Source: Streptomyces noursei
GTDB lineage: Bacteria; Actinomycetota; Actinomycetes; Streptomycetales; Streptomycetaceae
Direction of reading: 5' to 3'
Assembly (NCBI RefSeq): GCF_016917755.1
Contig: NZ_CP070326.1
Coordinates: 1,922,001-1,986,000, forward strand
Length of the DNA: 64,000 nt
This document shows, in pieces, positions 48,833 through 57,611 of the stretch (position 1 is the stretch's first letter; every line of letters starts with the position of its first letter). Made by a program: the position numbers and the translations under genes. The notes beneath the pieces are model-generated. The model did no database searches. It was not told where the DNA came from and worked only from the letters and a program-made list of their open reading frames with translations.

Positions 48833-48888
48833 ACTGGTCGGAGCCGTACCGTTTCTGCACCGCGCCGCACCAGCTCAGAAGTCTTCTC

Positions 48889-50484
48889 ATGCCGCATTCG
48901 CCGCCGTTCTCCGAACCCGCCGACCCGCACGAAGGTGCCGGGGGCGAGGGCTCGGCGGCGGTGCTCGCCGAGCGGACCGCGCAGAGCCTGCGGCATCTGG
49001 CCGGCGGTCCGCTGACCCGGCTGCCGCAGCTGCTGGAGGCGATGGTCGCCATCGGCTCCGACCTCGACGTGCACCGGGTGCTGCACCGGATCGCCGAGAC
49101 CGCCGCCTCGCTGACCGGCGCCCGCTATGCGGCCGTGGAGGTGCTGGACGAGGACGGCGACGGGCTGCGCGACCTGATCACCCACGGCACCCGGCCCGAG
49201 GGCCGGCCGACCGCCCCGTTCGCCCTCCGGGTGCCGATCAAGGTGCGGGGCGAGCTGTTCGGGAGCCTCTTCCTGGCCGGGCAGCCGGACGGCGCGACGG
49301 CCGGGCAGGGTGCGGCGCCCGGTGCGGAGTCGGGGCGGTTCAGCGAGGTGGATCTGCATCTGGTGCGGGTGCTGGCCACCGAGGCCGGGATCGCGATGGG
49401 CAACGCCCGGATGCACGCCGCGGCCCGGCAGCGCCGGCGCTGGATCGACGGAGCGGCGTCGGTGACCACGGCGCTGCTGGCCGGCCCGGAGACCGGCTCG
49501 ACCACGGAGCATGCGCTGACGGTGGTGGCCGAGAAGGGCCGGGAGCTGGCCGAGGCGGCGACCGGGGCGGTGCTGCTGCCGCAGTCCGACGGCGCCATGG
49601 AAGTGGTGGCGATCTCCACGGTCCTGCCCGAGTCGGTGCGGGCGGAGACGTACGGGGGCACGATCCCGCCGGAGAGCCCGGTCCTGCACCAGATCCTCGC
49701 CGGGCTGGCGGTCTTCTCCGACGACTTCGCCGGGGACCCGCGCTCGATCTCCCCGCTGTCGCGCCACTACGGGCCGACGATGCTGCTGCCGTTGCACAGC
49801 GGCGGCCGGGTGTTGGGCGCGCTGGCCCTCTGCCGGGCCAGCGGCGACACCCGCTTCACGCAGGTGGAGCGGACCCTGGGCACCCAGTTCGCGTCCCAGG
49901 CGGCGCTGGCGCTCGTGCTGGCCGACCGCCACCGCGACCGGGAGCGGCTCGCGGTCTACGAGGACCGGGACCGGATCGCCCGCGATCTGCACGACCTGGT
50001 GATCCAGCGGCTGTTCGCCACCGGGATGCTGCTGGAGAGCGCCCAGCGCACGGCCGTCCTCCCGGAGGTCAAGGGGGACGTGGGACGGGCGGTGGACGAG
50101 TTGGACGCGACGATCCAGGAGATCCGCACCGCGATCATCGCGCTCCAGCAGGGGCCGCCGGAGGCGCCGGCCGGGCCGCGCACCCGGATCCTGCGGGAGG
50201 CCGGCGCGGCCACCGCGGTGCTGGGCACCCGGCCGTCGGTGCACTTCGTCGGGCCGGTGGACGCGCGGGTCGGCGCGGAGTGCGCCCGGGCGCTGGTCGC
50301 CGCGGTCGGGCGGGCGTTGGCGGAGGTGGCCCGGACGGCGGCCTCGGCCCAGGTCGTGGTGGACGCCACGGTCACGCTGGCCGACGGCAGGGAGGGCGTG
50401 CGGCTGACGGTGACCGGCGAGGGGGAGGGCGAGGACGACGGCCCGGCCGCGCCGGTGGTCTGGGAGGGTCCCTTGCAGCCGTAG
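48889..50484 (+). CDS. GAF-domain histidine kinase-like protein with degenerate ATPase domain
   Basis: A 531-residue protein with two GAF domains (about 50-190 and 205-350) followed by a HisKA_3-type dimerisation helix, RIARDLHDLVIQRLFATGML, with the phospho-accepting His. The layout is that of DevS/DosS-like sensors that read gases or redox state. The C-terminal HATPase part is short: ALAEVARTAASA stands where the N-box Asn is expected and no G-box is evident, so autophosphorylation is doubtful. ATG 48889 has a weak ribosome binding site. It is the first intact chromosomal gene after the prophage remnant. Confidence 0.8.
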   Translation: MPHSPPFSEPADPHEGAGGEGSAAVLAERTAQSLRHLAGGPLTRLPQLLEAMVAIGSDLDVHRVLHRIAETAASLTGARYAAVEVLDEDGDGLRDLITHGTRPEGRPTAPFALRVPIKVRGELFGSLFLAGQPDGATAGQGAAPGAESGRFSEVDLHLVRVLATEAGIAMGNARMHAAARQRRRWIDGAASVTTALLAGPETGSTTEHALTVVAEKGRELAEAATGAVLLPQSDGAMEVVAISTVLPESVRAETYGGTIPPESPVLHQILAGLAVFSDDFAGDPRSISPLSRHYGPTMLLPLHSGGRVLGALALCRASGDTRFTQVERTLGTQFASQAALALVLADRHRDRERLAVYEDRDRIARDLHDLVIQRLFATGMLLESAQRTAVLPEVKGDVGRAVDELDATIQEIRTAIIALQQGPPEAPAGPRTRILREAGAATAVLGTRPSVHFVGPVDARVGAECARALVAAVGRALAEVARTAASAQVVVDATVTLADGREGVRLTVTGEGEGEDDGPAAPVVWEGPLQP

Positions 50485-50490
50485 GCCGTC

Positions 50491-51315
50491 TCACCCGGCG
50501 CGGCGGACGAACGGCAGGTCGCGCGGGGCCAGTCGGGTCCGTGGTCCGGCGGCCCGCAGGACGGTGTCCAGCGCCGCCTCCGGGTCGGCGGCGTAACACC
50601 CGCTCGCCCAGGCCGCGTTGGCCTCGACGACCGCCCAACGGCCGTCGGTGCGGCCGACGTCGACGACGATCGCGGAGGGCAGCGTCGAGCCGTGACGGGC
50701 GAGGAGTTCGGCGCCGAAGGCCGCCGCGTCGGGGGCGAGCGGCCCGGGGGCGAGGCGGCCGTCCTCGGCGTAGCGGCTGCCGGTGCGGACCTCGCCGTCC
50801 AGGGCGTACGGCCGGTGCTCGACGCTGAAGGCGACGATGTCGGAGACCAGGACGACGGTGCCGGGATCGACCGCGTCGGGGCCGGGCAGCCGCGAGCCGT
50901 CGGCGTAGACCATGGCCCGGATGCCCTTGTCGTTGGGGGACTTGACGAAGGCCGGACGGCGCAGGGCGTGGGCGTCGCGGATCGGCAGGGCGCGGATGTC
51001 CCGCTGGACGAGGTCGCGGGGCAGGTCGGCGAGCCAGTGCGGGGGCGCTTCGAGCGGGGCGATGCCGAGCGGGACGGCGACCGCGTCGGCAAAGGTCGGA
51101 CCGGCGTGCAGGTGGTCGGCGTGCAGGTGGTCGGTACGCAGGTCGTCGGGCGGGGTGGCGGAGGGCAGTTGGACGGTGTGCAGGCCGCGTCGGCGGGCGG
51201 TGTCGCGGAGCCGGGCGGCGGAGGCGGTCAGACGCGGCGGTAGCAGCAGCGTCGCCGTGGCGGCCGTGCGGGCGTTCCCTGTGCCGGGCGCTCCCCCGTC
51301 TCGTATGGCGGCCAT
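50491..51315 (-). CDS. ATP-grasp domain protein
   Basis: A 274-residue protein: HALRRPAFVKSPNDKGIRAM (ATP-binding Lys region), VVLVSDIVAFSVEHRPYALD, and SAIVVDVGRTDGRWAVVEAN with AAWASGCYAADPEAAL, the metal/ATP end typical of DUF4343-type ATP-grasp proteins. These ligate or phosphorylate small molecules or peptides; the substrate is unknown. ATG 51315 is used because the sequence before it is low in conservation. A short DNA repeat (GGTCGGCGTGCAGGT units near 51,105-51,140) gives a DHLHADHLHAG stretch. Convergent with the GAF gene. Confidence 0.75.
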   Translation of the reverse strand: MAAIRDGGAPGTGNARTAATATLLLPPRLTASAARLRDTARRRGLHTVQLPSATPPDDLRTDHLHADHLHAGPTFADAVAVPLGIAPLEAPPHWLADLPRDLVQRDIRALPIRDAHALRRPAFVKSPNDKGIRAMVYADGSRLPGPDAVDPGTVVLVSDIVAFSVEHRPYALDGEVRTGSRYAEDGRLAPGPLAPDAAAFGAELLARHGSTLPSAIVVDVGRTDGRWAVVEANAAWASGCYAADPEAALDTVLRAAGPRTRLAPRDLPFVRRAG

Positions 51316-51386
51316 CGTAGCGGCGGCCTGGTGGGGGAACAGGGCGCGGTGCGGGTAGCCCCGCGGGGTGACGGTGCGGGAATCCC

Positions 51387-51417
51387 TTGACCTCAAGATT
51401 GGTTTAGGTTCTAGGTT
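51387..51417 (+). promoter_or_regulatory. MerR-type promoter upstream of the ABC exporter
   Basis: TTGACC (51387-51392) and TAGGTT (51412-51417) are 19 bp apart, the long spacer typical of MerR-family-activated promoters. Inside it, CCTCAA and TTTAGG form an imperfect dyad around GATTGG, reminiscent of MerR/SoxR operators. No MerR gene lies adjacent. Confidence 0.55.
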
Positions 51418-51477
51418 CTTTCATGTCGCCGGTCACGCACGGCGATCCCGTGACGACCCGGCAATCAGGAGGCCGCG

Positions 51478-53460
51478 ATGGACATGGAAGTCACCGCCTG
51501 GCATTCGCTGCACAGCACGATGACCGCCCAACAGGGCAAGCACCGCCTCTCCCGGGGCACGCTGCGCCGGATCGCGGCCTTCGCCCGCCCGCACCGCCGG
51601 ATGCTGGTGTGGTTCCTGGTGCTGAGCACCGTCACCGCGCTGCTCGCGGTGGCCACCCCGCTGCTCGCCGGGCGGGTGGTGGACGCGATCGTCGGCCGCA
51701 CCTCGCCCGGACTGGTCCTGGGGCTGTCCGGGCTGATCGCGGCGATCGCCGTCGCCGAGGCGGGGCTGGGGCTGCTGACCCGCCGGCTGTCGGCGGGCAT
51801 CGGCGAGGGGCTCATCCTCGACCTGCGCACCACCGTCTACGACCACGTGCAGCGGATGCCGATCGCCTTCTTCACCCGCACCCGCACCGGAGCGCTGGTC
51901 AGCCGGCTCAACAACGATGTGATCGGCGCCCAGCGGGCGTTCAGCGACACCCTGTCCGGAGTGGTCAGCAACATCGTCACCCTGCTGCTCACGCTCGGCG
52001 TGATGCTCAGCCTCTCCTGGCAGATCACGCTGATCGCCCTGGTGCTGCTGCCGGTGTTCGTGCTGCCCGCCCGGCTGGTCGGCCGACGGCTGGCGGCGCT
52101 GCGCCGGGAGGGCGCCGACCACAACGCCGCGATGGGCACCCAGATGACCGAGCGGTTCTCGGCGCCCGGCGCCACCCTCGTGAAGCTGATGGGCCGCCCG
52201 GCGCGGGAGTCCGCGGAGTTCGCCGCCCGGGCCCGCAGGGTGCGCGACATCGGTGTCCGCTCGGCGATGGTGCAGACGTACTTCGTCACCGCGCTCACCC
52301 TGGTCTCCGCGCTGGCGCTGGCCGTGGTCTACGGGCTGGGCGGGTTCCTGGCGCTGCGCGGGCAGCTGGAGCCGGGCGCGATCGTCTCGCTGGCCCTGCT
52401 GCTCACCCGGCTCTACGCCCCGCTGACCGCGCTGTCCGGCGCCCACATCGAGGTGATGAGCGCGCTGGTCAGCTTCGAGCGGGTCTTCGAGGTGCTGGAC
52501 CTCAAGCCGCTGATCACCGAGCGGCCGGACGCCCGGCCGGTGCCGGCGGGCCCGGTGTCGGTGGAGTTCGACGCGGTGCGCTTCGGCTACCCGTCCGCCG
52601 ACAAGGTGTCGCTGGCCTCCCTGGAGGAGGTCGCCACCCTCGACACCCGGGGCGGCGAGGAGGTCCTGCACGACGTCTCCTTCCGCGCCGAGCCGGGCCA
52701 GATGGTGGCCCTGGTCGGCTCCTCCGGCGCCGGCAAGTCGACCATCGCCCAGCTGCTGCCGCGGCTGTACGACGCGGACTCCGGCGCGGTGCGGCTGGGC
52801 GGGGTGGACGTCCGGGACCTGACCGCCTCCTCGCTGCGCGACGCCCTGGGCATGGTCACCCAGGACGGCCACCTCTTCCACGAGTCCATCCGGGAGAACC
52901 TGCTGCTGGCCAACCCCGAGGCGGCCGAGGAGGAGCTGTGGGACGCGCTGCGCCGGGCCCGCCTGGACGCGTTGATCGCCTCGCTGCCCGACGGCCTGGA
53001 CACCGTCGTCGGCGAGCGCGGCTACCGGCTCTCCGGCGGTGAGCGGCAGCGGCTGACCATCGCCCGGCTGCTGCTGGCCCACCCCCGGGTGGTGATCCTG
53101 GACGAGGCCACCGCCCACCTGGACAACACCTCAGAGGCGGCCGTCCAGGAGGCGCTCACCGAGGCGCTGGACGGGCGGACCGCGCTGGTGATCGCCCACC
53201 GGCTGTCGACCGTGCGGGCCGCCGACCTGATCCTGGTCGTCGAAGGCGGGCGGATCGTCGAGCGGGGAACGCACGAGACGCTGCTGGCGGCCGACGGCCG
53301 GTACGCCGAGCTGTACCGGACCCAGTTCGCCGGCGGACCGTCCGGAGCGGCGGGCAGCCCGGCCCCGGCGGACGTGACGGACGCGGTGGACGCGGTGGAC
53401 GCCGGCGCCGCGCCGGGCGACACCCCGGAGCTGTCCGCCGCACCCTCACTGGTGAACTGA
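51478..53460 (+). CDS. ABC transporter, fused membrane and ATPase domains (exporter)
   Basis: A 660-residue half-transporter of the MsbA/LmrA type. Six membrane helices lie within residues 30-325; the ATPase domain has Walker A GSSGAGKST (about 420), the signature LSGGERQ and Walker B VVILDEATAHLD. The C-terminal 50 residues are Gly/Ala/Asp-rich. AGGAGG precedes ATG 51478. Substrates of this class include lipids, peptides and drugs. A MerR-like promoter suggests inducible efflux. Confidence 0.9.
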   Translation: MDMEVTAWHSLHSTMTAQQGKHRLSRGTLRRIAAFARPHRRMLVWFLVLSTVTALLAVATPLLAGRVVDAIVGRTSPGLVLGLSGLIAAIAVAEAGLGLLTRRLSAGIGEGLILDLRTTVYDHVQRMPIAFFTRTRTGALVSRLNNDVIGAQRAFSDTLSGVVSNIVTLLLTLGVMLSLSWQITLIALVLLPVFVLPARLVGRRLAALRREGADHNAAMGTQMTERFSAPGATLVKLMGRPARESAEFAARARRVRDIGVRSAMVQTYFVTALTLVSALALAVVYGLGGFLALRGQLEPGAIVSLALLLTRLYAPLTALSGAHIEVMSALVSFERVFEVLDLKPLITERPDARPVPAGPVSVEFDAVRFGYPSADKVSLASLEEVATLDTRGGEEVLHDVSFRAEPGQMVALVGSSGAGKSTIAQLLPRLYDADSGAVRLGGVDVRDLTASSLRDALGMVTQDGHLFHESIRENLLLANPEAAEEELWDALRRARLDALIASLPDGLDTVVGERGYRLSGGERQRLTIARLLLAHPRVVILDEATAHLDNTSEAAVQEALTEALDGRTALVIAHRLSTVRAADLILVVEGGRIVERGTHETLLAADGRYAELYRTQFAGGPSGAAGSPAPADVTDAVDAVDAGAAPGDTPELSAAPSLVN

Positions 53461-53485
53461 CGACGCCCGCCACCCGGCCGGCGAC

Positions 53486-53513
53486 GGGCCCCCGTCCCCT
53501 TGGGCGGGGGCCC
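53486..53513 (+). terminator. Terminator after the ABC exporter gene
   Basis: GGGCCCCCG (53486-53494) and CGGGGGCCC (53505-53513) form a 9-bp GC stem with a ten-base loop, 26 bp after the stop. Confidence 0.65.
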
Positions 53514-53657
53514 CGGCGTGCGCCTCACGGGAGCGGCGGTCCGGGTGCACGAGAAGTGGCGGGAGCCCGGGAGGGCTGACAACCCTTGAGCGTGGCAAGA
53601 GATATCGACGGGACACAGCGGCACACGCTGGGGCAGGCACGGCGACAGGGAGCCCGT

Positions 53658-55238
53658 ATGGACATACCGCTCGGCCACCGGACGCGAGGGGCCGGCTCCC
53701 TCTGGACGCGCGGTCCGGCCGCCGCGCTCGCCGGCGCGCTGCCCGCCCTCGCCTTCCCGGAGCCCTCGTGGTGGTGGCTGGCGTATGTCGCGCTGGTGCC
53801 GTGGCTGCTGTTGCTGCGCGCGGCACGGACCGCTCGACGGGCGGCGCTGTACGGCTGGCTGGGCGGTGCCGGGTTCATGCTGGCGGTGCACCACTGGCTG
53901 CTGCCGAGCCTGCACGTCTTCATCCTGGTGCTGGCGCTGCTGCTCGGTGCGCTGTGGGCGCCCTGGGGGATGCTGGTGCGGGCGCTGCTGGGCAGGGCGC
54001 CGGGTCCGGGGCGGGCCGCCGCCGCACTGGTACTGGTGCCGTCCGGCTGGCTGATGGTCGAACTGGTCCGGTCCTGGGAGTACTTGGGCGGGCCCTGGGG
54101 ACTGCTGGGCGCCAGCCAGTGGCAGGTGCCGCCCGCGCTGCGCATGGCCTCGCTCGGCGGGGTGTGGCTGGTGAGCCTGCTGATCGTGGCGGTGAACACC
54201 GCGCTGGCGGGGCTGCTCGCCGTCCCGGCCGCCCGGCGGCCCGCCGTCGCCGGTCTGCTGGTGTGCGCGCTGGCCGGCACCGCGGTCTGGCTGTGGGCGC
54301 CGCTCCCCCGGCCCGCCGGGACGGTGCGGATCGCGGTCGTCCAGCCCGGCCCCGACGGCACGCCCACCCAGCGGCTGGCCCGCAGCGAGGCGCTCACCGG
54401 AGCGCTGGCGGGCCGCGGGGTGCGCCTGGTCGTCTGGGGCGAGAGCAGCCTCTACCAGGACCCGGCGGACCACCCGGCGCTCGCCGCCCGGCTGGCCGCG
54501 CTGTCCCGGCGCACCGGCGCCGACCTGCTGGTGAACGCCGACGCGCCGGACTCCGGCAGGACCGGCATCTCCAAGAGCGCGGTGCTCATCGGCCCGCAGG
54601 GCCTGACCGGGGACCGGTACGCCAAGATGCGGTTGGTGCCGTTCGGCGAGTACATACCGGCCCGGTCCGTGCTGGGCTGGGCGACGAAGGTGGGCAAGGC
54701 CGCCACCAGCGACCGGCGGCGCGGCACCCACCAGGTGGTGATGCCGGTGCCCGCCGCGGCCGGACTGCGGGTCGGGCCGCTGGTGTGCTTCGAGACGGCC
54801 TTCCCGGACATGAGCCGCCATCTGGCCGCGGACGGGGCGCAGGTGCTGGTCGCGCAGTCCTCGACGGCGACGTTCCAGGACAGCTGGGCGCCGGCCCAGC
54901 ACGCCTCGCTGGGGGCGCTGCGCGCCGCGGAGACCTGGCGCCCGATGGTGCACGCCACGCTCACCGGGGTCAGCGCGGTGTACGGCCCGCGGGGCGAGCG
55001 GATCGGCGAGCAGCTGGGCACCGACCGCAGCGCGGCGGCCGTCTACGACCTGCCGCTGGCCCGCGGCACCAGCCCGTACACCCGGTGGGGCGACTGGGCG
55101 CTGTACGGGGCGGTCGCCGCACTGCTCGCCCACGGTCTGGTCGCGGTCGTGCGGGCCAGTGGAAGGCGGCGCGGCACCGGTCGTTCCGGGGGCGTCGGTG
55201 CTAGCCCCGGGCGGCGGCCTGTGCGAGGGCGTCGGTGA
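53658..55238 (+). CDS. lnt: Apolipoprotein N-acyltransferase
   Basis: A 526-residue membrane enzyme that adds the third acyl chain to lipoproteins. Several hydrophobic helices (residues 20-215, e.g. WWLAYVALVPWLLLLRAART and FILVLALLLGALWAPWGMLV) are followed by a nitrilase-like domain with the Glu (VVWGESSLYQD), Lys (DRYAKMRLVPFGEYIPARS) and Cys (GPLVCFETAFPDMSRHL) of the catalytic triad. ATG 53658 is behind AGGGAG; an upstream ATG at 53,586 is possible. It overlaps the convergent oxidoreductase gene by 38 bases. Streptomyces usually have two Lnt copies. Confidence 0.9.
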   Translation: MDIPLGHRTRGAGSLWTRGPAAALAGALPALAFPEPSWWWLAYVALVPWLLLLRAARTARRAALYGWLGGAGFMLAVHHWLLPSLHVFILVLALLLGALWAPWGMLVRALLGRAPGPGRAAAALVLVPSGWLMVELVRSWEYLGGPWGLLGASQWQVPPALRMASLGGVWLVSLLIVAVNTALAGLLAVPAARRPAVAGLLVCALAGTAVWLWAPLPRPAGTVRIAVVQPGPDGTPTQRLARSEALTGALAGRGVRLVVWGESSLYQDPADHPALAARLAALSRRTGADLLVNADAPDSGRTGISKSAVLIGPQGLTGDRYAKMRLVPFGEYIPARSVLGWATKVGKAATSDRRRGTHQVVMPVPAAAGLRVGPLVCFETAFPDMSRHLAADGAQVLVAQSSTATFQDSWAPAQHASLGALRAAETWRPMVHATLTGVSAVYGPRGERIGEQLGTDRSAAAVYDLPLARGTSPYTRWGDWALYGAVAALLAHGLVAVVRASGRRRGTGRSGGVGASPGRRPVRGRR

Positions 55239-56115
55239 TCACGCGTTCGCACAGTTCGTGCGTGCGCAGCGCGTCCCGGGCCGACGACACGCGCCCGGCC
55301 CGGACATCGTCCAGGAAGGCCAGCACGATCTGCTCGATGCCCCGCTGACGGGCCACCGGTTCCCAGTCGCCGCGGCGCCGGACGCTCGGCCGCCCCTGGT
55401 GGTCGACGACCTCGGCGAGGTTGACGACCTGGCGCCGGGCGTCCTGGCCGGACACGTCCAGCACCTCCTCGGCGGAGCCGCTGCGGCGGTTCATGGTGCC
55501 GAGGGCGGTGAACCCGTCGCCGGACAGCTGGAGCACCACCTGGTCCATCAGCCCGTCCCGGATCCGGGCCCGGACGTCGATGTGCTCGATCTCCCCGGGC
55601 GCGAGGAAGCGCAGCGTGTCGACGACGTGGATGAAGTCGTCGAGGACCAGCGTGCGGGGGTCCTCGGGCATCCCGGTGCGGTTCTTCTGGAGCAGGATCA
55701 GCTCGCGGGGGTGCTCCCGGCACTCGGCGTATCCGGGGGCGAAGCGGCGGTTGAAGCCGACGGCCAGGCCCACCCCGCGCTGTTCGGCGAGGTCGACGAT
55801 CCGCCGGGTGTCAGCGAGCTCGTAGGCGATCGGCTTGTCCACGTAGGTCGGCACCCCGGCCTCGATCAACCGGGTCACGAGCTCCGGGTGGGCGATCGTC
55901 GCGGCGTGCACGAAGACGGCGTCCGGGCCGGCGGCGAGCAGCGCGTCCAGGTCGGAGTGGAGCTGCCGCCCGGTCAGCCGGTAGGCGTCGCCGGCCTGTT
56001 GCAGGGCCGCCGGATTGCGGGTCTGGAGGTGCAGCTCGATGCCGGGCAGCGTGCCGAGTACGGGGAGGTACGCCTTCCGTGCGATGTCTCCGAGTCCGAT
56101 GCAGCCGACCTTCAC
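55201..56115 (-). CDS. Gfo/Idh/MocA-family oxidoreductase
   Basis: A 304-residue NAD(P)-dependent oxidoreductase. The Rossmann start VKVGCIGLGDIARKAYLPVL is followed by DAVFVHAATIAHPELVTRLI, the YVDKP motif (GVPTYVDKPIAYELADTRRI) and AVGFNRRFAPGYAECREHPR. The substrate, usually a sugar or inositol derivative, cannot be told. GTG 56115 is the start. Convergent with lnt. Confidence 0.88.
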   Translation of the reverse strand: MKVGCIGLGDIARKAYLPVLGTLPGIELHLQTRNPAALQQAGDAYRLTGRQLHSDLDALLAAGPDAVFVHAATIAHPELVTRLIEAGVPTYVDKPIAYELADTRRIVDLAEQRGVGLAVGFNRRFAPGYAECREHPRELILLQKNRTGMPEDPRTLVLDDFIHVVDTLRFLAPGEIEHIDVRARIRDGLMDQVVLQLSGDGFTALGTMNRRSGSAEEVLDVSGQDARRQVVNLAEVVDHQGRPSVRRRGDWEPVARQRGIEQIVLAFLDDVRAGRVSSARDALRTHELCERVITDALAQAAARG

Positions 56116-56187
56116 GCGATGTCTCCCTTGGTTCCGCGGTCCCGGTGCCCGGGCCCTGGGGATCTTCGGGCACCCGGTCCCCGCAGC

Positions 56188-57399
56188 TTACGGGGCGCCC
56201 GGCGGCCGCCAGTCGGCGATCCCGTCCAGGCCGCGCAGCGCGAGGTCGGGCGCCAGGCTGGCGGTGGCCGCGACCAGGGCGCCGCGCAGGGCGCAGGCGG
56301 GCCGGGAGCGCCAGGTGGAGAGCCGGCCGATGCGTCCGGACCGGCGGACCACGGCCATGGTGCGGGGCAGCCGCTGCCGGGTGTACGCGGCGAGCGCGGC
56401 GGCCAGCGGCGCGTCCGGGCCGGCCTCGTAGGCGAGGACGACGGCGTCCTCGACGGCCTGGCAGCCGCCCTGGCCGAGGTTGGGCGTCATCGGGTGCACC
56501 GCGTCGCCGAGCAGCGCGACCCGACCGCGGTGGAAGGCGGGCGGTGGGGCCGCCGCGGCGTACACGTCGTTGCGGAGCACGGCGGCCGGGTCGGCGGCGG
56601 CCAACAGCTGCGGGACGGGCCGGTGCCAGTGCCCGAAGCGGCGCTGCAGTTCGGCCCGCCGGTCGCCGCCGGCCCGGTCGCCGTCGGGCGGGACGGCCGC
56701 GGTGGCGTACGCGTAGATCCGCCCGTCGTGCAGCGGCAGGGTGCCCCACAGGCCGCCGGGTCCCCAGGTCTCGTGTGCGGTGCCGGGGTCGGCGAGCCCG
56801 GCGGCGTCGGCGGCGGACACCACGAAGCGCCAGGCGGTGAAACCGGCGTAGCGGGGCGCGGGGTGGGCGGGGAAGAGCGCCCGGCGGGTGGCGGAGCGGA
56901 TGCCGTCGGCGGCGACGACGAGGTCGGCGGTCAGGTCCTGCGGGGCGCCGTCCGGGCCGGTGGTCCGCACCCGGGCGGGCTGGTCCTCGCGCAGCGGATC
57001 GCCGGGGTCCACGAGGGCGGCCGGGGCGCCGGTGCGGACCGCGTCGCCGGGCAGCCGGCCGGCGAGCAGGGCGATCACGTCGGCGCGGTGGGCGAGCACG
57101 ACCGGGCCGCCGTACCGCCGCACGGCCGCGGCGTTGTCCGTGCGGGCCAGCAGTCGTCCGTCGGGGCGGCGGATCTCGCCGGCCAGCTGCCAGGAGGCCA
57201 TGGCGCGGACCGCGTCGCCCACGTCCAGGGTGTCCAGTGCGCGCTGGGCGTTGGGGGCCAGTCCGATGCCGGCGCCCACCGGTTCCAGGGCGGCGGCCCG
57301 TTCCAGGACGGTCACCCGCCAGCCCCGTCGGTCCAGGGCCACCGCGGCTGTGAGCCCGCCGATCCCGCCGCCGATCACGAGCGCGGTGCGCTGCGGCAT
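56188..57399 (-). CDS. FAD-dependent aromatic-ring-hydroxylase-type monooxygenase
   Basis: A 403-residue flavoprotein: ALVIGGGIGGLTAAVALDRR (FAD GxGxxG), the central TADLVVAADGIRSATRRAL (DG motif) and RVALLGDAVHPMTPNLGQGG with CQAVEDA. These are the class A monooxygenase motifs, as in salicylate hydroxylase and TetX-like enzymes. GGGAGG precedes ATG 57399. It is divergent from a TetR gene with three operators between them, so it is probably induced by its substrate, possibly an antibiotic or aromatic compound. Confidence 0.9.
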   Translation of the reverse strand: MPQRTALVIGGGIGGLTAAVALDRRGWRVTVLERAAALEPVGAGIGLAPNAQRALDTLDVGDAVRAMASWQLAGEIRRPDGRLLARTDNAAAVRRYGGPVVLAHRADVIALLAGRLPGDAVRTGAPAALVDPGDPLREDQPARVRTTGPDGAPQDLTADLVVAADGIRSATRRALFPAHPAPRYAGFTAWRFVVSAADAAGLADPGTAHETWGPGGLWGTLPLHDGRIYAYATAAVPPDGDRAGGDRRAELQRRFGHWHRPVPQLLAAADPAAVLRNDVYAAAAPPPAFHRGRVALLGDAVHPMTPNLGQGGCQAVEDAVVLAYEAGPDAPLAAALAAYTRQRLPRTMAVVRRSGRIGRLSTWRSRPACALRGALVAATASLAPDLALRGLDGIADWRPPGAP

Positions 57400-57466
57400 G
57401 GCGCCGCCTCCCTCCCTCTGCCGGTGACGACGCGTGCGGCGCAGGGCCGTGCGTCCCCCCGGTGCG

Positions 57467-57579
57467 ACTACACCTGTAGTTCCGAATGCCTCAGAGACTA
57501 CACCTGTAGTTGAACGACCGGGCAGCGCACCACGGCCGCGGCCCGGCGCCGCGGTCCGGCATCGCACTACGGCCGTAGT
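57467..57579. promoter_or_regulatory. Three TetR-type operators between monooxygenase and regulator
   Basis: ACTACACCTGTAGT at 57467-57480 and again at 57497-57510 (30 bp apart), plus the perfect palindrome ACTACGGCCGTAGT at 57566-57579. The arms ACTAC and GTAGT are shared by all three. They lie in the divergent promoter region and would let the TetR protein control both genes. Confidence 0.8.
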
Positions 57580-57611
57580 CAGCCATGGCTCGTCCCGCTA
57601 GGCTCACCTGC

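Noticed and set aside
51433..53118. 561-codon minus-strand frame opposite the ABC exporter
   Set aside because: The composition (Gln, His, Arg, Gly rich) is that of an antisense shadow; the rightward frame has all ABC motifs.
53022..55133. 703-codon minus-strand frame opposite lnt
   Set aside because: It is proline/arginine/glutamine-rich with no domain, opposite a gene with a full catalytic triad.
55159..57513. 784-codon plus-strand frame across the oxidoreductase and monooxygenase genes
   Set aside because: It is antisense to two clear enzymes and has no start signal or domain.
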